Of a stretch of DNA of 64,000 nt, positions 34,016 through 47,200 are shown piece by piece. Position 1 is the first letter of the stretch; each line of letters starts with the position of its first letter. Below the pieces are notes generated by a model. It had not been told where the DNA came from, did no database searches, and was given only the letters and a program-made list of their open reading frames with translations. The position numbers and the translations under genes were made by a program. Origin of the DNA: Heliopora coerulea (lineage: Eukaryota > Cnidaria > Anthozoa > Scleralcyonacea > Helioporidae). The stretch spans positions 310,001 to 374,000 of the forward strand of contig JASJOG010000206.1 in assembly GCA_030142905.1 (NCBI GenBank), read 5' to 3'.

Positions 34016-36260
34016 CCATTGCTTTAAATTACCTTATAGTTTTAAATTATCTCCCAGTTTTTCTCTCAATATAAAATATACAACAAAGCATACTTCAAAT
34101 AGCAGCATCTTGTGCACTCAAGATTTGAGTAATAAACAAGACAGTAGGATAAACGGTGATATTTTGATTTTATTCCAAAATCATTGTCAAACCTACTACA
34201 ATTACAAACAAGCTACTACTTATAAGCAAACCAACAATGATGACATCAGCAAAGGGAGAGGGGGGGATACTAATTACTCAAAATTCACTGAGGATACAGA
34301 CACTAATTGCTGGAAAACAAACAATGAGGACAATAGTGAACAGAAGTGATGACAGGATGTTATGGAAATAGAATGACATCTTTGCTTGCTTCGAGACCTG
34401 ATGGATTTTCTCTCAACACATGGGCATGTACTGTATACCCACAACATTCTATTAAGTCACTGGCTCTTTAAAACAGGTCTGGAGGCTTGGATTAGGCGGT
34501 TATACTGTTGGAGGAAGTGGTTGAACAAGATGCCTATCAATATCAGCTATTTCCAAGATACATTTTCCTTTTTATTAAAACAAAACCCGATTCAAAACCT
34601 TTCATGTGAAAATTTAGATTTCATTCAAATGCAAGCAAAAGCTCAATTTCAGATATCATTTTAAAGCCAGACTTCGTTTTAAAGCAAGGTCAAGGTTTTG
34701 AGAATGCTGCATATTGAAATGACAGCTCCTCCTTTTCCGTTCCCCTAACCCTCCCTTCTCACTCTAAACGCTATTCACCATTAATGGTTTCTACACCAGC
34801 ACGGGTACAACCGAGTTTCTCTTCTTCCCGGGACTAACAAAAACGTGAACCGAAAAACGTCATCTTGTTAGCTTGATATTCAACAATAACTAAACTGCAC
34901 GGGTCTACAATCCTCAATTCCTTCGCCACCAAATGGTACAGTATAATTCATTCAAAAAGATTTGAAATATTAAGGTTGAAATCATGATGCAGTTTGGTTT
35001 TCACTTGTCTTTACTACGAAGAGCCAAGTTCAATATCGGATTATGGAATTAACTTTCCAGTTCCACTTTCCTTACTTTCACTCGAATTAGGAAAATCAAC
35101 ATCATGAAGAGTAATAGAAAGTACTCTACCTTACTTAGACACTTTGGTGAGCTTAAGCAAAATCATATCGTTCTGTCAAAGCTTCAGCAATTCCACCTTG
35201 CAAAAATTCCTGTCGTAAACAATCATAATCCGCGGTTGATCATAGTTGGCCGTTTCAACTGTTAACATAGCCGAACTACATCAAGTACTAATTAACTCAT
35301 TTGTACTGTCCGCTGACCAAAACTATCTCTCTCTGGGGGAATTAAACTAAGAAAAGGATTAAGGGTTAGGATTAGCCTGCACGCAGTCTCGACACACACG
35401 CGCGCGAGTATCGCATACCGCGCTTGCGTGTCGAGACCGCACGCAGGCTAGGTTAGGATTAGGATTAGGCAACCTAACCACGTAACTCACCCCTTATCCA
35501 CCCCTCAATGACGGTTCATCTGTTGATCCTAGTCCTTGCCCACTCAAAAGGCAAACGAACAACCTCAGTTTGGCAACTTGAAATTTTTTGCAAGCTTCCC
35601 CCAAAGTTGACAAGACCTATGCGGAAGACACTAAGCAAATGTCTACTTACCCCTTAACGCTCAGTATCCGATATATCGGACACCAAAGAACAAAAGAACC
35701 AATGAGAGAAGTCAACAAAGCCAAAACAAAGGACAATGGACAAAAGAAAAAAAATTTTAAGTGGTTAAGCAAACTCAGTATATCGGACTGGGATAAGCGC
35801 GATGGAGCGATGTGGCGAAAACTGTGGCACCACTGCAGGGACCATGGATATGCCCCATCTGAAATGTTATCTAAATAAAAGACCAGCGATAACGAGTAAT
35901 GTGGTAATTGCAGCATAATTTCGCGAGGATATCGCTTGATGGAAACTGGTTGATTTTCCGGCAATCCCTTTTAAAGCCATTGAAGCCCATCAAGTAAGTG
36001 ACAGTGTTACGAGAAATGTTCTTCCGTCTCTCACTTCAAGGTTTTCTTTTTCTTTCGGTTAGAACCGTTACTGTTGAGTTTGAAATACCGAGATGGATGC
36101 AGTGTGAACCTTCAAGTTTACCAACCGTGCACTGCTTTCAGTCCGGTCGAAGAAGAATCTCAAGTTGTGATATCAATGCTCACGTTCGATGACCAGGATG
36201 CTTAAGCTCGCTAGCCTCCATCTTACAACACTCCTTTGTGTGAGCGTTGAAGAATAGCGT
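34016..36260. other. No gene recognised
   Basis: Several open frames of 60-105 codons are present, without recognisable domains. A short GC-rich hairpin sits at 35,372-35,452: TAGCCTGCACGCAGTCTCGA paired with its complement around a CGCGCGAG loop. Confidence 0.4.
35372..35452. repeat. Short hairpin MITE
   Basis: About 80 bp with arms AGCCTGCACGCAGTCTCGAC and the near-perfect complement. The loop is rich in CG steps, unlike the AT-rich surroundings. Confidence 0.75.
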
Positions 36261-36264
36261 CAGA

Positions 36265-36800
36265 TCCCTGAGACTGGCCTGAAATCAATCCTATGCGGCT
36301 GGGTGTAGGTTTGCGTCAGTCGCGCTGTCACCTGATTCGCGCTAGTTTAAGATTGATATAAACGCCAGCATGGACCCCCATGTTTGCAAGTCTAGAACCG
36401 CTTTCGGGTCGGTCTAACCTAAAGCGCTAGTACGGACAACCACGTTGACCAAATCAGTTTCCGAGGTATAAACATTCGCATTCGCCGTTCTTAGACCTCT
36501 TTCAGATTGCCCCGAAACATGTCTCGAACTGCATTGTTAACACTCATGCTTGGCACTCTTAGACCTCTTTGAGATTATTCTGAGATTAATGTCGAGTTGT
36601 AACGAGAACCAGCGCGTCGGATGGTTCTCGACCGCTTTCAGATCGGTTTGAGATCAATGTCGTGCTACAGGGTGAACTCTCTTTTCGAAAAGTCTTGGAC
36701 CTTCTTCAGACTGGTCTGAAGTCGATCTCGAGGCTTAAGAAGCATACTTGCGTTGGACAGCATTGGACCTAATTCAGATTGATTTGACCTCTGATCTTCT
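36265..36800. repeat. Degenerate tandem array, period about 68 bp
   Basis: The phrase GACC(G/T)CTTTCAGAT(C/T)GGTCTGAGATCAATGTCG recurs in diverged form near 36,273, 36,398, 36,494, 36,564, 36,628, 36,698 and 36,766. Spacing settles at 66-70 bp in the right part. Units share perhaps two thirds of positions, so the array is old. Confidence 0.6.
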
Positions 36801-37122
36801 GTCAATCTCGGATCGCAGTCGGGTCGGCCGGATATCCCCCGGATATCGATCGGTATGAGACCGATCCCAATGTTTACTGGTGATGAAGTGTTTCTTTCGA
36901 GGTTATCCAGCCTTGTTGGACTGACTGTTTCCTCGCATCGTTTCTCACTTGTACTTGTCAATTCACTTTTATTAAAAGCTTTGAGGTGAATAAGTACTTT
37001 GGTCACGCCATAATTCCTTGGTCGATATCAATAATTTCAATGAAGAAATGAAATAAATAAAATTCAGGAAAACCCGTTCAGCTTTCCATGAAAGTAGACC
37101 CGATTTTACTCTCACTACTTCA

Positions 37123-37620
37123 TTAAAAAACTCGCTTGCTGCTTTTCAGGTGGATTATGTCAAGAGAGGAGACCAAGCTAGTCAGTTCAGAGTAGGTTCT
37201 AAATTTCCGAGCGTCAGAAAGGATTTCTTCGATTTTTTCCCGGTAGTCTGACCTGTCAATGACGACGACTCCGTTACCCTTGTCCGGTTTGATGATGAGG
37301 ATGTTGGAATCGTTCCTCAAGTTCGATATGATTCCCATTTCATCTTTGGAGAATATGAAACTAGGTCTTGACTAGCTTCTATAGCCAGAGAGAGCTATAT
37401 CCTTGAGTTTGGTGCGCATTGAGTCTTTTTTACGGCCAGATTTGACGGAAATGTTTTCACTAATGAGATATCGATGAAATAATTCGAAAGGAGCAAGAAA
37501 GTCGCAGTAGTCCAGACGATTTGGAGGAAGTGAGAAGTTCAAGCCTTTAGATAGGACATTTTTCTCTTCTTCACAAAGCAAGCGTTGAGAAAAATTATAA
37601 ATGACATCATCGGGGTTCAA
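37123..37620 (-). pseudogene. Penelope-like element RT N-terminal fragments
   Basis: Two adjacent minus-strand frames read, in protein order, VIYNFSQRLLCEEEKNVLSK GLNFSLPPNRLDYCD (37,620-37,372) and ILIIKPDKGNGVVVIDRSDY (37,338-37,123). The IKPDKGNGVVV...Y block is typical of the start of Penelope-type reverse transcriptases. The two pieces are out of frame with each other and the catalytic RT motifs are absent, so the fragment is dead. Confidence 0.65.
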
Positions 37621-37739
37621 AGAGTTCGTTCTCGATTGGCTACATAGTAGGAACAGTTTTCGGTCTTGAATCTTCTCGCGTCAGTTGAGTGTGCGACAGT
37701 TATCTCGGTCGGAGATCCAAGCTCAAGGATACAGCTCTC

Positions 37740-38042
37740 TCCGGCTATAGAAGCTAGTCGAGACCTAGTTTCATATTCTCCAAAGATGAAATGGGAATCA
37801 TATCGAGCTTGAGGAACGATACCAACATCCACATCATCAAACCGGACAAGGGTAACGGGGTAGCCATCATTGACAGGTCAGACTACCGGAAGAAAATAGA
37901 AGAAATTCTTTCCGACGCTCAGAAATTTAGAACCTACTCTGAACTGACTAGCTTGGTCTCCTCTCTTGACATAATCCGCCTGAAAAGGATCTCCGACCGA
38001 GATAACTACCGCTTGCTGCTTGGTAAAAGCTTTCCTAATTGA
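37740..38042 (+). pseudogene. Second Penelope-like RT fragment, inverted relative to the first
   Basis: The plus-strand frame IHIIKPDKGNGVAIIDRSDY ... KISDRDNYRLLLGKSF continues slightly further than the minus-strand copy. Sequence around 37,740-37,800 repeats that around 37,340-37,400 in inverted order, giving a head-to-head pair about 400 bp apart. Confidence 0.65.
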
Positions 38043-38200
38043 ACATTCGAATTTAAGAACGGCAAAATTAAAATGAAAACATCTGAGTTACATACACATT
38101 CCAAGCAGTTTGACGATGCTTGTAGTTTGGGATATTGTTATGCTAGTTACATCTGTAGTCAACGGCTACCACACGGCCATTACACTTCTAGGGAAATACT

Positions 38201-41200
38201 CTATAATGACTTTTTTGTTTCAGATATATCACCCAATGGCGATTCCTTGGGCTCACTATCTTTGGTAGGGCTATTTTCTTTGCTAGCTTTAAGCTGTTCT
38301 TCAGAATGATCTTGGTAGCTATAGAAAAAAAACAAAGAAAAAAATGCCAATAAAAATGAGCTTAGTTATGACACGGTGTAGTATAAAACAGTATAACAAA
38401 ATCAAGTACAACTCTTATCCATGTAACTTCATCACACCATACCAATCCCTTTAGCCTTCACCATCCTGATCCTCACACAATACCTAACCATACCCAACCT
38501 AAACACACAACAACATACCAAACTGCCCAGCATATAATCAGCAACATACAACCGTATACCTTACTAATTCATGGTTATCTACGCCACTTGTATTACGGCC
38601 TCTGGAACAATACATCTTTCGATCACAAACCTAAATCCTAGTCACCAATCACCGATTAGGGTTAGAATAAAGATGAAGGAAACTGTGGAGTGTCAGAATC
38701 TTGAATATTAAGACCCAACCGTGACCAGCTGCGAAAAAAGCAACTCTCGGGTCTCCGGTTGGGAATCAAAACCACTACCCAGCGAATCTAGTACAGTGCT
38801 GTGTTAATTGAGCTACGAAGGCTCGTTGTCGAAAGCCTGAGCCGTACCTAGGTAGTAATTCGCCCAAGGCAAGCTCTGTTGAATGCGTTCCCTTGTCCAT
38901 CTAATACACCCCAAACTCCTTTTATTATAATTGCATAACAGTAGTATGAGTATACAAATAAACAAGGGGCACCTGTGGAAACATGCGTTTTTTGTGCTTC
39001 TTGTTTTTCAATTAAACACAAGAGTTTGCGGTAACGTCACGTTGTTCATGGTTAAGTTTTGCTGAGCTTTCGTCCTGGACTCTTAGAATTTGTCGTCATG
39101 CCAAGCTTTAAATTTCCTGTTTTTTGTAACTCAGAATATAAATTGAAAATTTAAAACAGGCGCTTCTGTGCCTTTACAGCTGTAAAGTCATCAATTAATG
39201 ATGAGATGCCGTGAAATCGATTTAACATTTGTTGAGCTTTGCAATATATTAATGAATCTAGAAAAAACTAAACAAAAGTCGAATTTTTTTTTTCTGAAAA
39301 CGTCGCCCTATAAAACTTTGTAGCCGGTGCGAGCGCCCCATTAGACCCCCACTTGGTACGGCATTCCTAAGATCATGGCCACGAGTTCTGTACTCAAGAG
39401 ATTCTCACACTCGAAACTTTCCTTCATCATACATAAACTCCATATCATGTGATTGAGTATAAATGCAAATATTCGGTAAATACCAGGTTCAGGGGTGTAG
39501 TTTATGGGGGTGCGGTGTGTGACACTCCAACGAAGTTTGTCAAAAAACCCAGAAAATTCGTGAAAAATTAGATTCAGGCAAAATTTGGTTTGGTAAGGTA
39601 GGTTATGATCTTTTCGTTACTGGTTCATATTTAATTTACGTATTAGGGATGAGGAAGCGAAGATACATCATACATTGCCCGAATGCGCGTCGAATTGAAT
39701 TCGGGCAATTTTTGAAAGAATAAAATTTTGGAGCCAATTAAGCTGGACACCCCTCCCCCCAATTCAAAATGGGTAAACTACGCTCCTGATCAGGTAAGTA
39801 TAAAAGTCTGTTTGGATAGGTGCTAAAGCTCGCCATTTCTTACACTAGCAGTGGTACATCAATTTATTCGAGAAGTCAGTCACTCCTAGGGATAAGTGTC
39901 CTAGGGTAATTTATCTCAGAGACAAATATCCTAAGGTCACTTATCCTAGGAGATTACCTACCCTAGGGATTACTTATATCACTTAATCATATCCTCAGGG
40001 ATAACTTATCTCAGAAGCAACTTACCCCAGGGGTCACCTGGATCCGACATCAACCATATCTGTCATATTGGGTCACAGTGTTTATGACGATGACAGGAGC
40101 TCAACAATTCTTTTCGAAGGATTGCAATACTCACGTGAAAAGAGTTTTTATTTCTCCTCGTATAAAGGCGAGAGTGATCGGTGTACCAAGGCATGCTGGA
40201 ACCAAGTATAGCAAAGCAGGCTGGGCCGCCTTGAAGACGTGCATGACCAGCACCGTTACGACCAGGCCAAGGAAGTAGGCAACCATAGCAGAGTAGAAAT
40301 ACACAGGACGTTTAGGTACACCGCCAAGATTCCTGTAAACGAGATCCAAAACTCCTGTTTACACATGCGATTTGGCACGTTGCGATTGTCATCCTGGTGT
40401 ATGTAATAAACTGATGATAGTCCATGCAGGAGGATATCCGCTTATGATTGGCTGCAGTTTGTCTATGTTGCTCTCGTCAGTTAAACACATACTCCAAGAT
40501 GTCAATCGCAAGGCACAAAATCGCACGTGTAAACAGCCCTTAAAAGCGGTTATACAATACAACGTAGTCGAGACTTTCGTAAGAGAGACATCTCTGACGC
40601 AAGCTCTCAAAAGTATCAAAGTTTCGGAGATATTGAAGTCGAAATCAATACTCCGGAGTTCGCCCATATCCTAGTCAGGGAGACTCGGCTCCAGCGACTA
40701 AAGTCTGGGAAACTTTGATTGTTCAATCAGAAATTCTTGGTTGAAAACCTAGTCTCCGACGTGAAAGTCCTTTAGGATTTCATAGTGTATTAGTCTTCTA
40801 TTCCTTTACTATGGAGAACGCCTAACAATTTTACTGGTCAAGGTGAGAGTTCCGGCCGGGAAAGTGTTAAACTCGAATGACCACAACAATGATTGGAACT
40901 TGAAAACAGCCCGACCAAATGCCAACTTCTGTCGTGATGGATCAAGTGACATTGAGTTCGGGTGTGCTCCGGATATTACCCAGGTACGGGTCATGTCCAA
41001 ATTTATACTTCTTGGCAGTCTGATTAATTCTGGGGGTGGATCAGCAAACGAAGTCACACATTACGAGGAAGGGAAGGTACCAATGATCTTTTGTATTCTC
41101 TTATGTTCGAACCCGTTCCTTCTTTCCACCGCTGTCCTTAGCACTTGCCTACTTTGTTTTATAGTCGTCTTCATTTCGTGGTTGAATTTCGTGACGGACA

Positions 41201-44200
41201 AACGTCGAGTTTGGGAGGATTGGGTCACACACACTTTGAGTGGTGTTGAAGTAGCGCTAGCTATGAACCGTCTGATGGGGTTCGTTGTAATTCCAATGTG
41301 ACATACAGTAGACAGTCTTACCTGTTATCGAACCTTAATAGCAGTGCAATAAATATCCCTAGAGAAAGAGTTAAACAAGTAATATTAAAATATAAGCGAT
41401 GCGTCACTACCGGGAGAAAGGGAAGGATACACCAAGAATAGTACGACAACATAAACGAAAGGAGATGGCATTGAGTGATGGTGACAAATTATGGCGAGGT
41501 AGGGAGGAGGTCAGATAGGGAGTGAAAGGACAGGGGGTAGGAAGACTGGGAGACTGGGAGAAGAAAAAAGGTAAGAGATGGAGGGAGAGGAAACAGAGTT
41601 AAACGCGAATGTGCAAAAGAGGGACGGGGGAACTATATTGACTCATCCTCCATCTAATCACTAAGTTAGTTCTCAGTAACTGTTATCATAAATAGCACTG
41701 TATCGACATATATCTTAGCACCTTCCTTTAAATATAATCTTATGCAACCATCTGCCATATATCCGTGGCAGACCGTGATATAAAATACAATATGATATGA
41801 GATATACAATATGATATTCATGGTATATGATATGATATGTGATATGATATGACATATGATATGACATATGATATATGATATGATATACAGTATGATAGCA
41901 TGATATAATAACGGAACGCGGCACGATTATTTTTATAGTGACAGACGAACTGTTGTATTGAACAACTTAAAATACCCACATCGTTCCAAGTAAGACAGCT
42001 CAGTCACGCACAACAGTAACGAAAAAAACAGCTATTGCAAAAAGATATTTCTCAATATTTTACCTGGAATGACGATATCCCCTAGACCAAGCATTGCAAA
42101 ATTCTTGGCAGCAAAACCTTTCTCCAAAATATCCATAGGAAAAGTCACTAAAAGCCAGATATAAATACCAAGGGTTATCGTCATAAAAAAAAAGCGAATG
42201 ATTGTAGAAAACTACGATTTAACTGATGCATTCATGAATACGCTTAAGAAAACCACAGGCAAATAGTTTCCCTTTAAACAGTCTTCCTTTACAATCTTAC
42301 ACATTTCTTCCGTGAAATTGAAAGCTGAATACAGGACATTCCCCATACGTTTGGCAGTTTCACTCTTACGTCTGATCAGTGATGACGTAAGTTGTTGTAA
42401 TAGTTACCTCATAGTTTAGCTTACTAAAAAGGTGGTTTTACAGAACATTCCAACTTACACTTGATTGGTGCCTCAAAGGATTTCGCTACGGTTACCATAA
42501 CATCTGTACCAAACACCTGTAGAGATATATAAAGATCAACATTTATGTGACGACAGAAAATAAAAATAATTTCAAGTCGGTCTACAGAGAATTCTATTAG
42601 TACAGGTAATAGAATGGTTTCGAGTGCAATTTGGAAAAAATACGCACTAGTGAGTTTTTCAAAGACTATCAACGTAGCACTCGTCCTTCGGACTTGTACT
42701 TTGATGTCTTTGAAAAACTCACGAGCGGGTTCTGTATCACCTTTTTTCGGCACTGTGTTACCTTGAAATTGCACTGCTCTTAGCCAATCAGAATCGAGAA
42801 ATTTTTTTATGTATATTATTATCAAGGTAAAAGCACACTGTTTAGAGACACAATGCAACTTCTCACCTTGTGGACCTGGTAAAGCCTGTATTTTGCCAAT
42901 GTATGGCTTGGAACCTTTAGATATGTTACAACTTACGGCTCGAGTTATTCCACTAGACATTGGTTTGCAGCATCAGTTTAGGCTAGTATTAGTCTCCAGT
43001 ACGTAAGTCTGTGTGAAAATGACGGCCAGATAAATCTCGGTTTTGGCAACTTGAAATGAACTTACCCAGAAAATATCATAAATAAACAATCCACCAAGCA
43101 ATATACACCCAGTTAGGACACTAGAATAAATGAACAGGTGAATAATGTATTAGAGTAAAAGGTTTGAACCCGGGAGAATCGGTTCATGTTAGTGATGGTA
43201 GATCGTCGACGTTAATGTAGTGAGAGGCCGTCGAAACGTCAATCACCAAAAGTCTTTCTCAAGACTACACTAACCTGGACGATCTACCATCACCAACATG
43301 TATAAATAATGTATACAGGTATTATGTAAATTAATAAATAAAACTGAACTAATCAAACTGGACAATTAAAACAACGGAAATTCAAAGGAGGCCTGCTGAT
43401 ACAGACTTACAAACATCGTTAGGGTCACCGAAAGCACAATGATTACTTATTAACCGAGAGTGAGGTCTGTAAGGGAAAATATTTTTCTGAGGTTTACGTA
43501 CAGACCAGGCGAACGAGCCAAGTCGGTGCAAAAAAGCCGATTCGTTTTTGTTACTGCGTTAAAAAAACATGAATTACGGCCTCAGCACTGGGTTGATAAT
43601 TAATGAATTAATTCAACAAAAAATGCGACCTCTACGAGCTTAGTTGCGACAAACATTGTAGATTCTCGATAATTGTTATCTTAACGCCAAGCATAATTTT
43701 GTGAAAATATAAAAGGTTGACTAAGTACCAACAACTCGGACTTTATAACTCAAAGAAAAGGACTCGTCATTCGGGCTTAATGACTAGTCACCGGAATTCG
43801 GACATGAACATGATGACTCGGGTTGGAGTTGGAGATTCAGCGACAAACTGGACTAAATATTTGGTATTTAGCCACAGCCATAAAAACACATGTACAATAC
43901 CGGACTACTCATGCAAATCAAGCCAAACATACCTATTTAGCTGAAGGAGTTCAACACCATTAACAGCAAAAGCTAAACCGAATATATTATTGGCAATCCA
44001 ATGCTAAAACACAATAAAATAACTTCATTTCACGCATAGTTCTTTGAGATTTTTCAGAATTTCAGAAGAAGACTTAGCTTGATAACGGTGCATGTGAGCA
44101 GCTAAAAATAAAAACGTACCTTTTTAGCCAGATACCAAATTCCAAATATCGTTGAGCAAGTTAAGCAAAGAAGATCGATACGATCAAATTCGTAATCCAT

Positions 44201-47200
44201 AACATCTGAAAATCAATCGCACAAAAAGGCATTGCCTTAGTCAAACCTCTTTTCCCACCCAGCTGATAAACGTTCGCCAGCTACAGTACTTCTCTTGTAA
44301 ATTGTTGCTCTATCTAGTGGGGTATTTTTTCATTTAATAGCAAGTATTTATGTCCAGGTTTGAAAAAAGATCGCAATAAATTATTACCGTTTACATCCTT
44401 CTTGTTTTTACTTAAAACCACATCCAGACAACAATTTGAAAAAGTAAAGGACAAAACACAAATCAAAAAATGTCGTCTTGAGACTTGATGTTAAAGTTAG
44501 AGCAAGGTAAGACAAGTTGGAAACGGTAATATTTTGGCTCTACTTCAGAGTCATCATCAGACAAAATGATTTACAAAACTCGCTACGTCGTTGTTAATAG
44601 GGACCTTCAGATCTACGGGGTTAACTTGAACAATGACATCCTTTAAAATTTCGGCCTTTAAAGAAACCACAGTTTATTAACCACCGTGTAAGATACTTGT
44701 GGCTTGTTATTTGACTTCTAAAACGCTCTAGTTCTTCTAAAACGACTGTAGTCTCGGGGTTTACTCAATATTAAGAAACAGTTTTTTTGCTTTGCGAGTT
44801 GACGTCTTCTTTAAAAGGTGCAAATGTTCTGGGTGACTTTGTATGCAATTAAAAACGAGCAGGAGTGTTTTAGGTCCGATAAAGCACGTACTGCGAGTTT
44901 TTTGAACGGCTTAAAAAACGAAACATTTCATACGCTAATTCCTTACGTAAGTTTGGCAATTTCTGATATTATATATGAATTAAGGTAAAAAGTTCAAAGG
45001 TTGGTAACTACCATGACTGATCTCAAAGAATTCCAAAGATCAGTCGCGGCAGTTACCAACCTTTGTGAACTTTTTACTTAAAAGGATAATATATGCTTAC
45101 TTTTCCGGGATGGATAAAATGAGGAATGTTACTTTCTTTTCACGCGTGCGATGAATTGCACAGCCTAGGGATTTGTGGTGCGCGTGGGCACGAACGATCG
45201 CGTGCCTCGTACTGAGAGCACAGAAAAACCAATTGTCACGCATCACAGTTAAATTTGGTAATGAAAGAAAGTTTTAATCACAAAAGCCAGGAAATCTTTA
45301 TCCTACCAGTTTTTTTCTCTCCAGTTCCTTCTGTACATGTCAACTTGTAAGGCATGTTGGGGAAAACCCCAGACAACAACAGTTCAACATTGGGCCTTGA
45401 AGAAAGCGAATCATAAAATAACGTGTGACATGAAGGCATGTGAGAGCTTTGTACAATTCAACCTATGACCTGATCAGGATATTTACTTAGGGACTAACAA
45501 ATCATTTGGCGCTAGAATGAGGACATCGCTACAGAAGTACCTAGTAGAATGAGTCTGGTTTTAAATATCATAGTCCACGAATAATTTTGATGAAAACCAT
45601 TATTGAACAGTTCAAAACAACTCAAGTTTGAGGTATAGAGAAATTATTAATGACCCATGTTTCATTACTGAGCCTGTAACATCTTGAGAGTAATTGGACT
45701 ACTTTACAATAAGCTACATAAAATAACAAAATGTCAGTTATTAAAAATTTCACTATGCCTTTAAACTTAAGTTGTTTTGAATTGTTCAACGATGGTTTTC
45801 ATCAATATTATTTGCTGGGTTATAATAGTTATAACCAGAATAAGGACAATTACAAAGGCCCCGTTTTGGTATTACTGCATTGATTCCAAGAGGTGAATAA
45901 GCAATAGCAAAGTTTTCTCATCCATTTGACTACCAAAATCTACACAACATGTTGAAGATTAAAAATTATAATCATAAAATTCTGAGGGAAGATACTGTAT
46001 CTTTTATTTCCATAAAGATCCCACTGCACTTTGGAAACTAATGTCCCCAAGATAAATATTTGTGAAAACATCCATCTGGCACTGGTAGGAAATGCAGTTA
46101 CATGAACATTCTGTCTCAGATTGCATATGAGAATACAGCTCAGTGACTACAAAAAGTACAAGTCAGCAATATCTCTTACTTTAATACGTGAGTCAATGCC
46201 AATATGCCTAATACAAAGAAATACATTGCCAGAAGTAGATTCAGATATTCCTTGTTGAAAATCTAGAAAATAGATTTTAAAAAAATTAATAATCTGTTAA
46301 ATGAACTATAAATTTTGGAACAAAGCTCCTTTCCAGTAATATTTCTAGGGAGACACAACAATTCAAGAGTCAATAGCCATGGTTTTTGCATGATTTTTAT
46401 TAAATGAGTGAGTAAAATATCAGAGATGCAGGGTTCAAAATAACGTTCAGAAAATATGCCTAATTTTGTAGGCTGTTTTATGTTGGTCAAAATTTTTGCA
46501 GGCTGTTTCCCAAGCAGCAAAGTTACGTTCTGGACATAGGCCCAAATAAAATGTAATGTAAACCAAAATTAAATGCATTTATTTTATAATGTAAAAATTC
46601 TTTACCAAGTTTGATGCTATTGTCTTTTACAATCATATACATATTGTCTTTTACAATCGTATACATTTCTTTTACAATCATATACAGAGAAATCAAAACA
46701 AATTACCATAATTAATTTTGATCTTGGCAAAAGCAATATCACCAATAACCCAAAGTTGAGTTATATTTTGAAATTGAAAATTGCTGGCAAGGTCCTAAAA
46801 CTGCTGGCTATTGCTGGCAGTTGGCTGCTATTTCAAACCCTGGAGATGCAAGAGTAATGCCATTTACAAAATAACCAGTACAACACACAAAATGTACAAC
46901 TGTTTTACCAGGGAAACATTTTAACCACATTTTTCAGAAATGAAAGATGACATGTGAATTTCTGTCAAACTCAAATTGCCAGTGAAGGTTTCTCTGTGCA
47001 ATAAGGGTTGTACTCATAATGTGCTATTATTGGAGTTCAAAACTGGTTGGGGATATATCAACTTAGTTGATAATTTCTCAGTGACATGAAAATGATACTT
47101 AAGCAAATTGCCTTTAAATCCTAGTATACTTCTCCTAAAACAGCAAACACAACAGAATTCCATTAATACACACCACCTTAAACACAATATATAGTCCAAG

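Noticed and set aside
40843..41301. 152-codon plus-strand membrane-protein-like frame
   Set aside because: The first half looks like a LINE RT tail; the second half is unrecognisable and lies beside HM13 exon 10 on the other strand.
42424..42960. 178-codon minus frame as a separate gene
   Set aside because: Only 42,459-42,516 is real (HM13 exon 8, bounded by AG/GT); the rest is intron containing a foldback element.
44206..46179. Suspected missing exon in HM13
   Set aside because: Resolved: 45,307-45,395 has AG/GT borders, the needed phase, and the FPNMPYKLTCTEG stretch matching the family's loop region.
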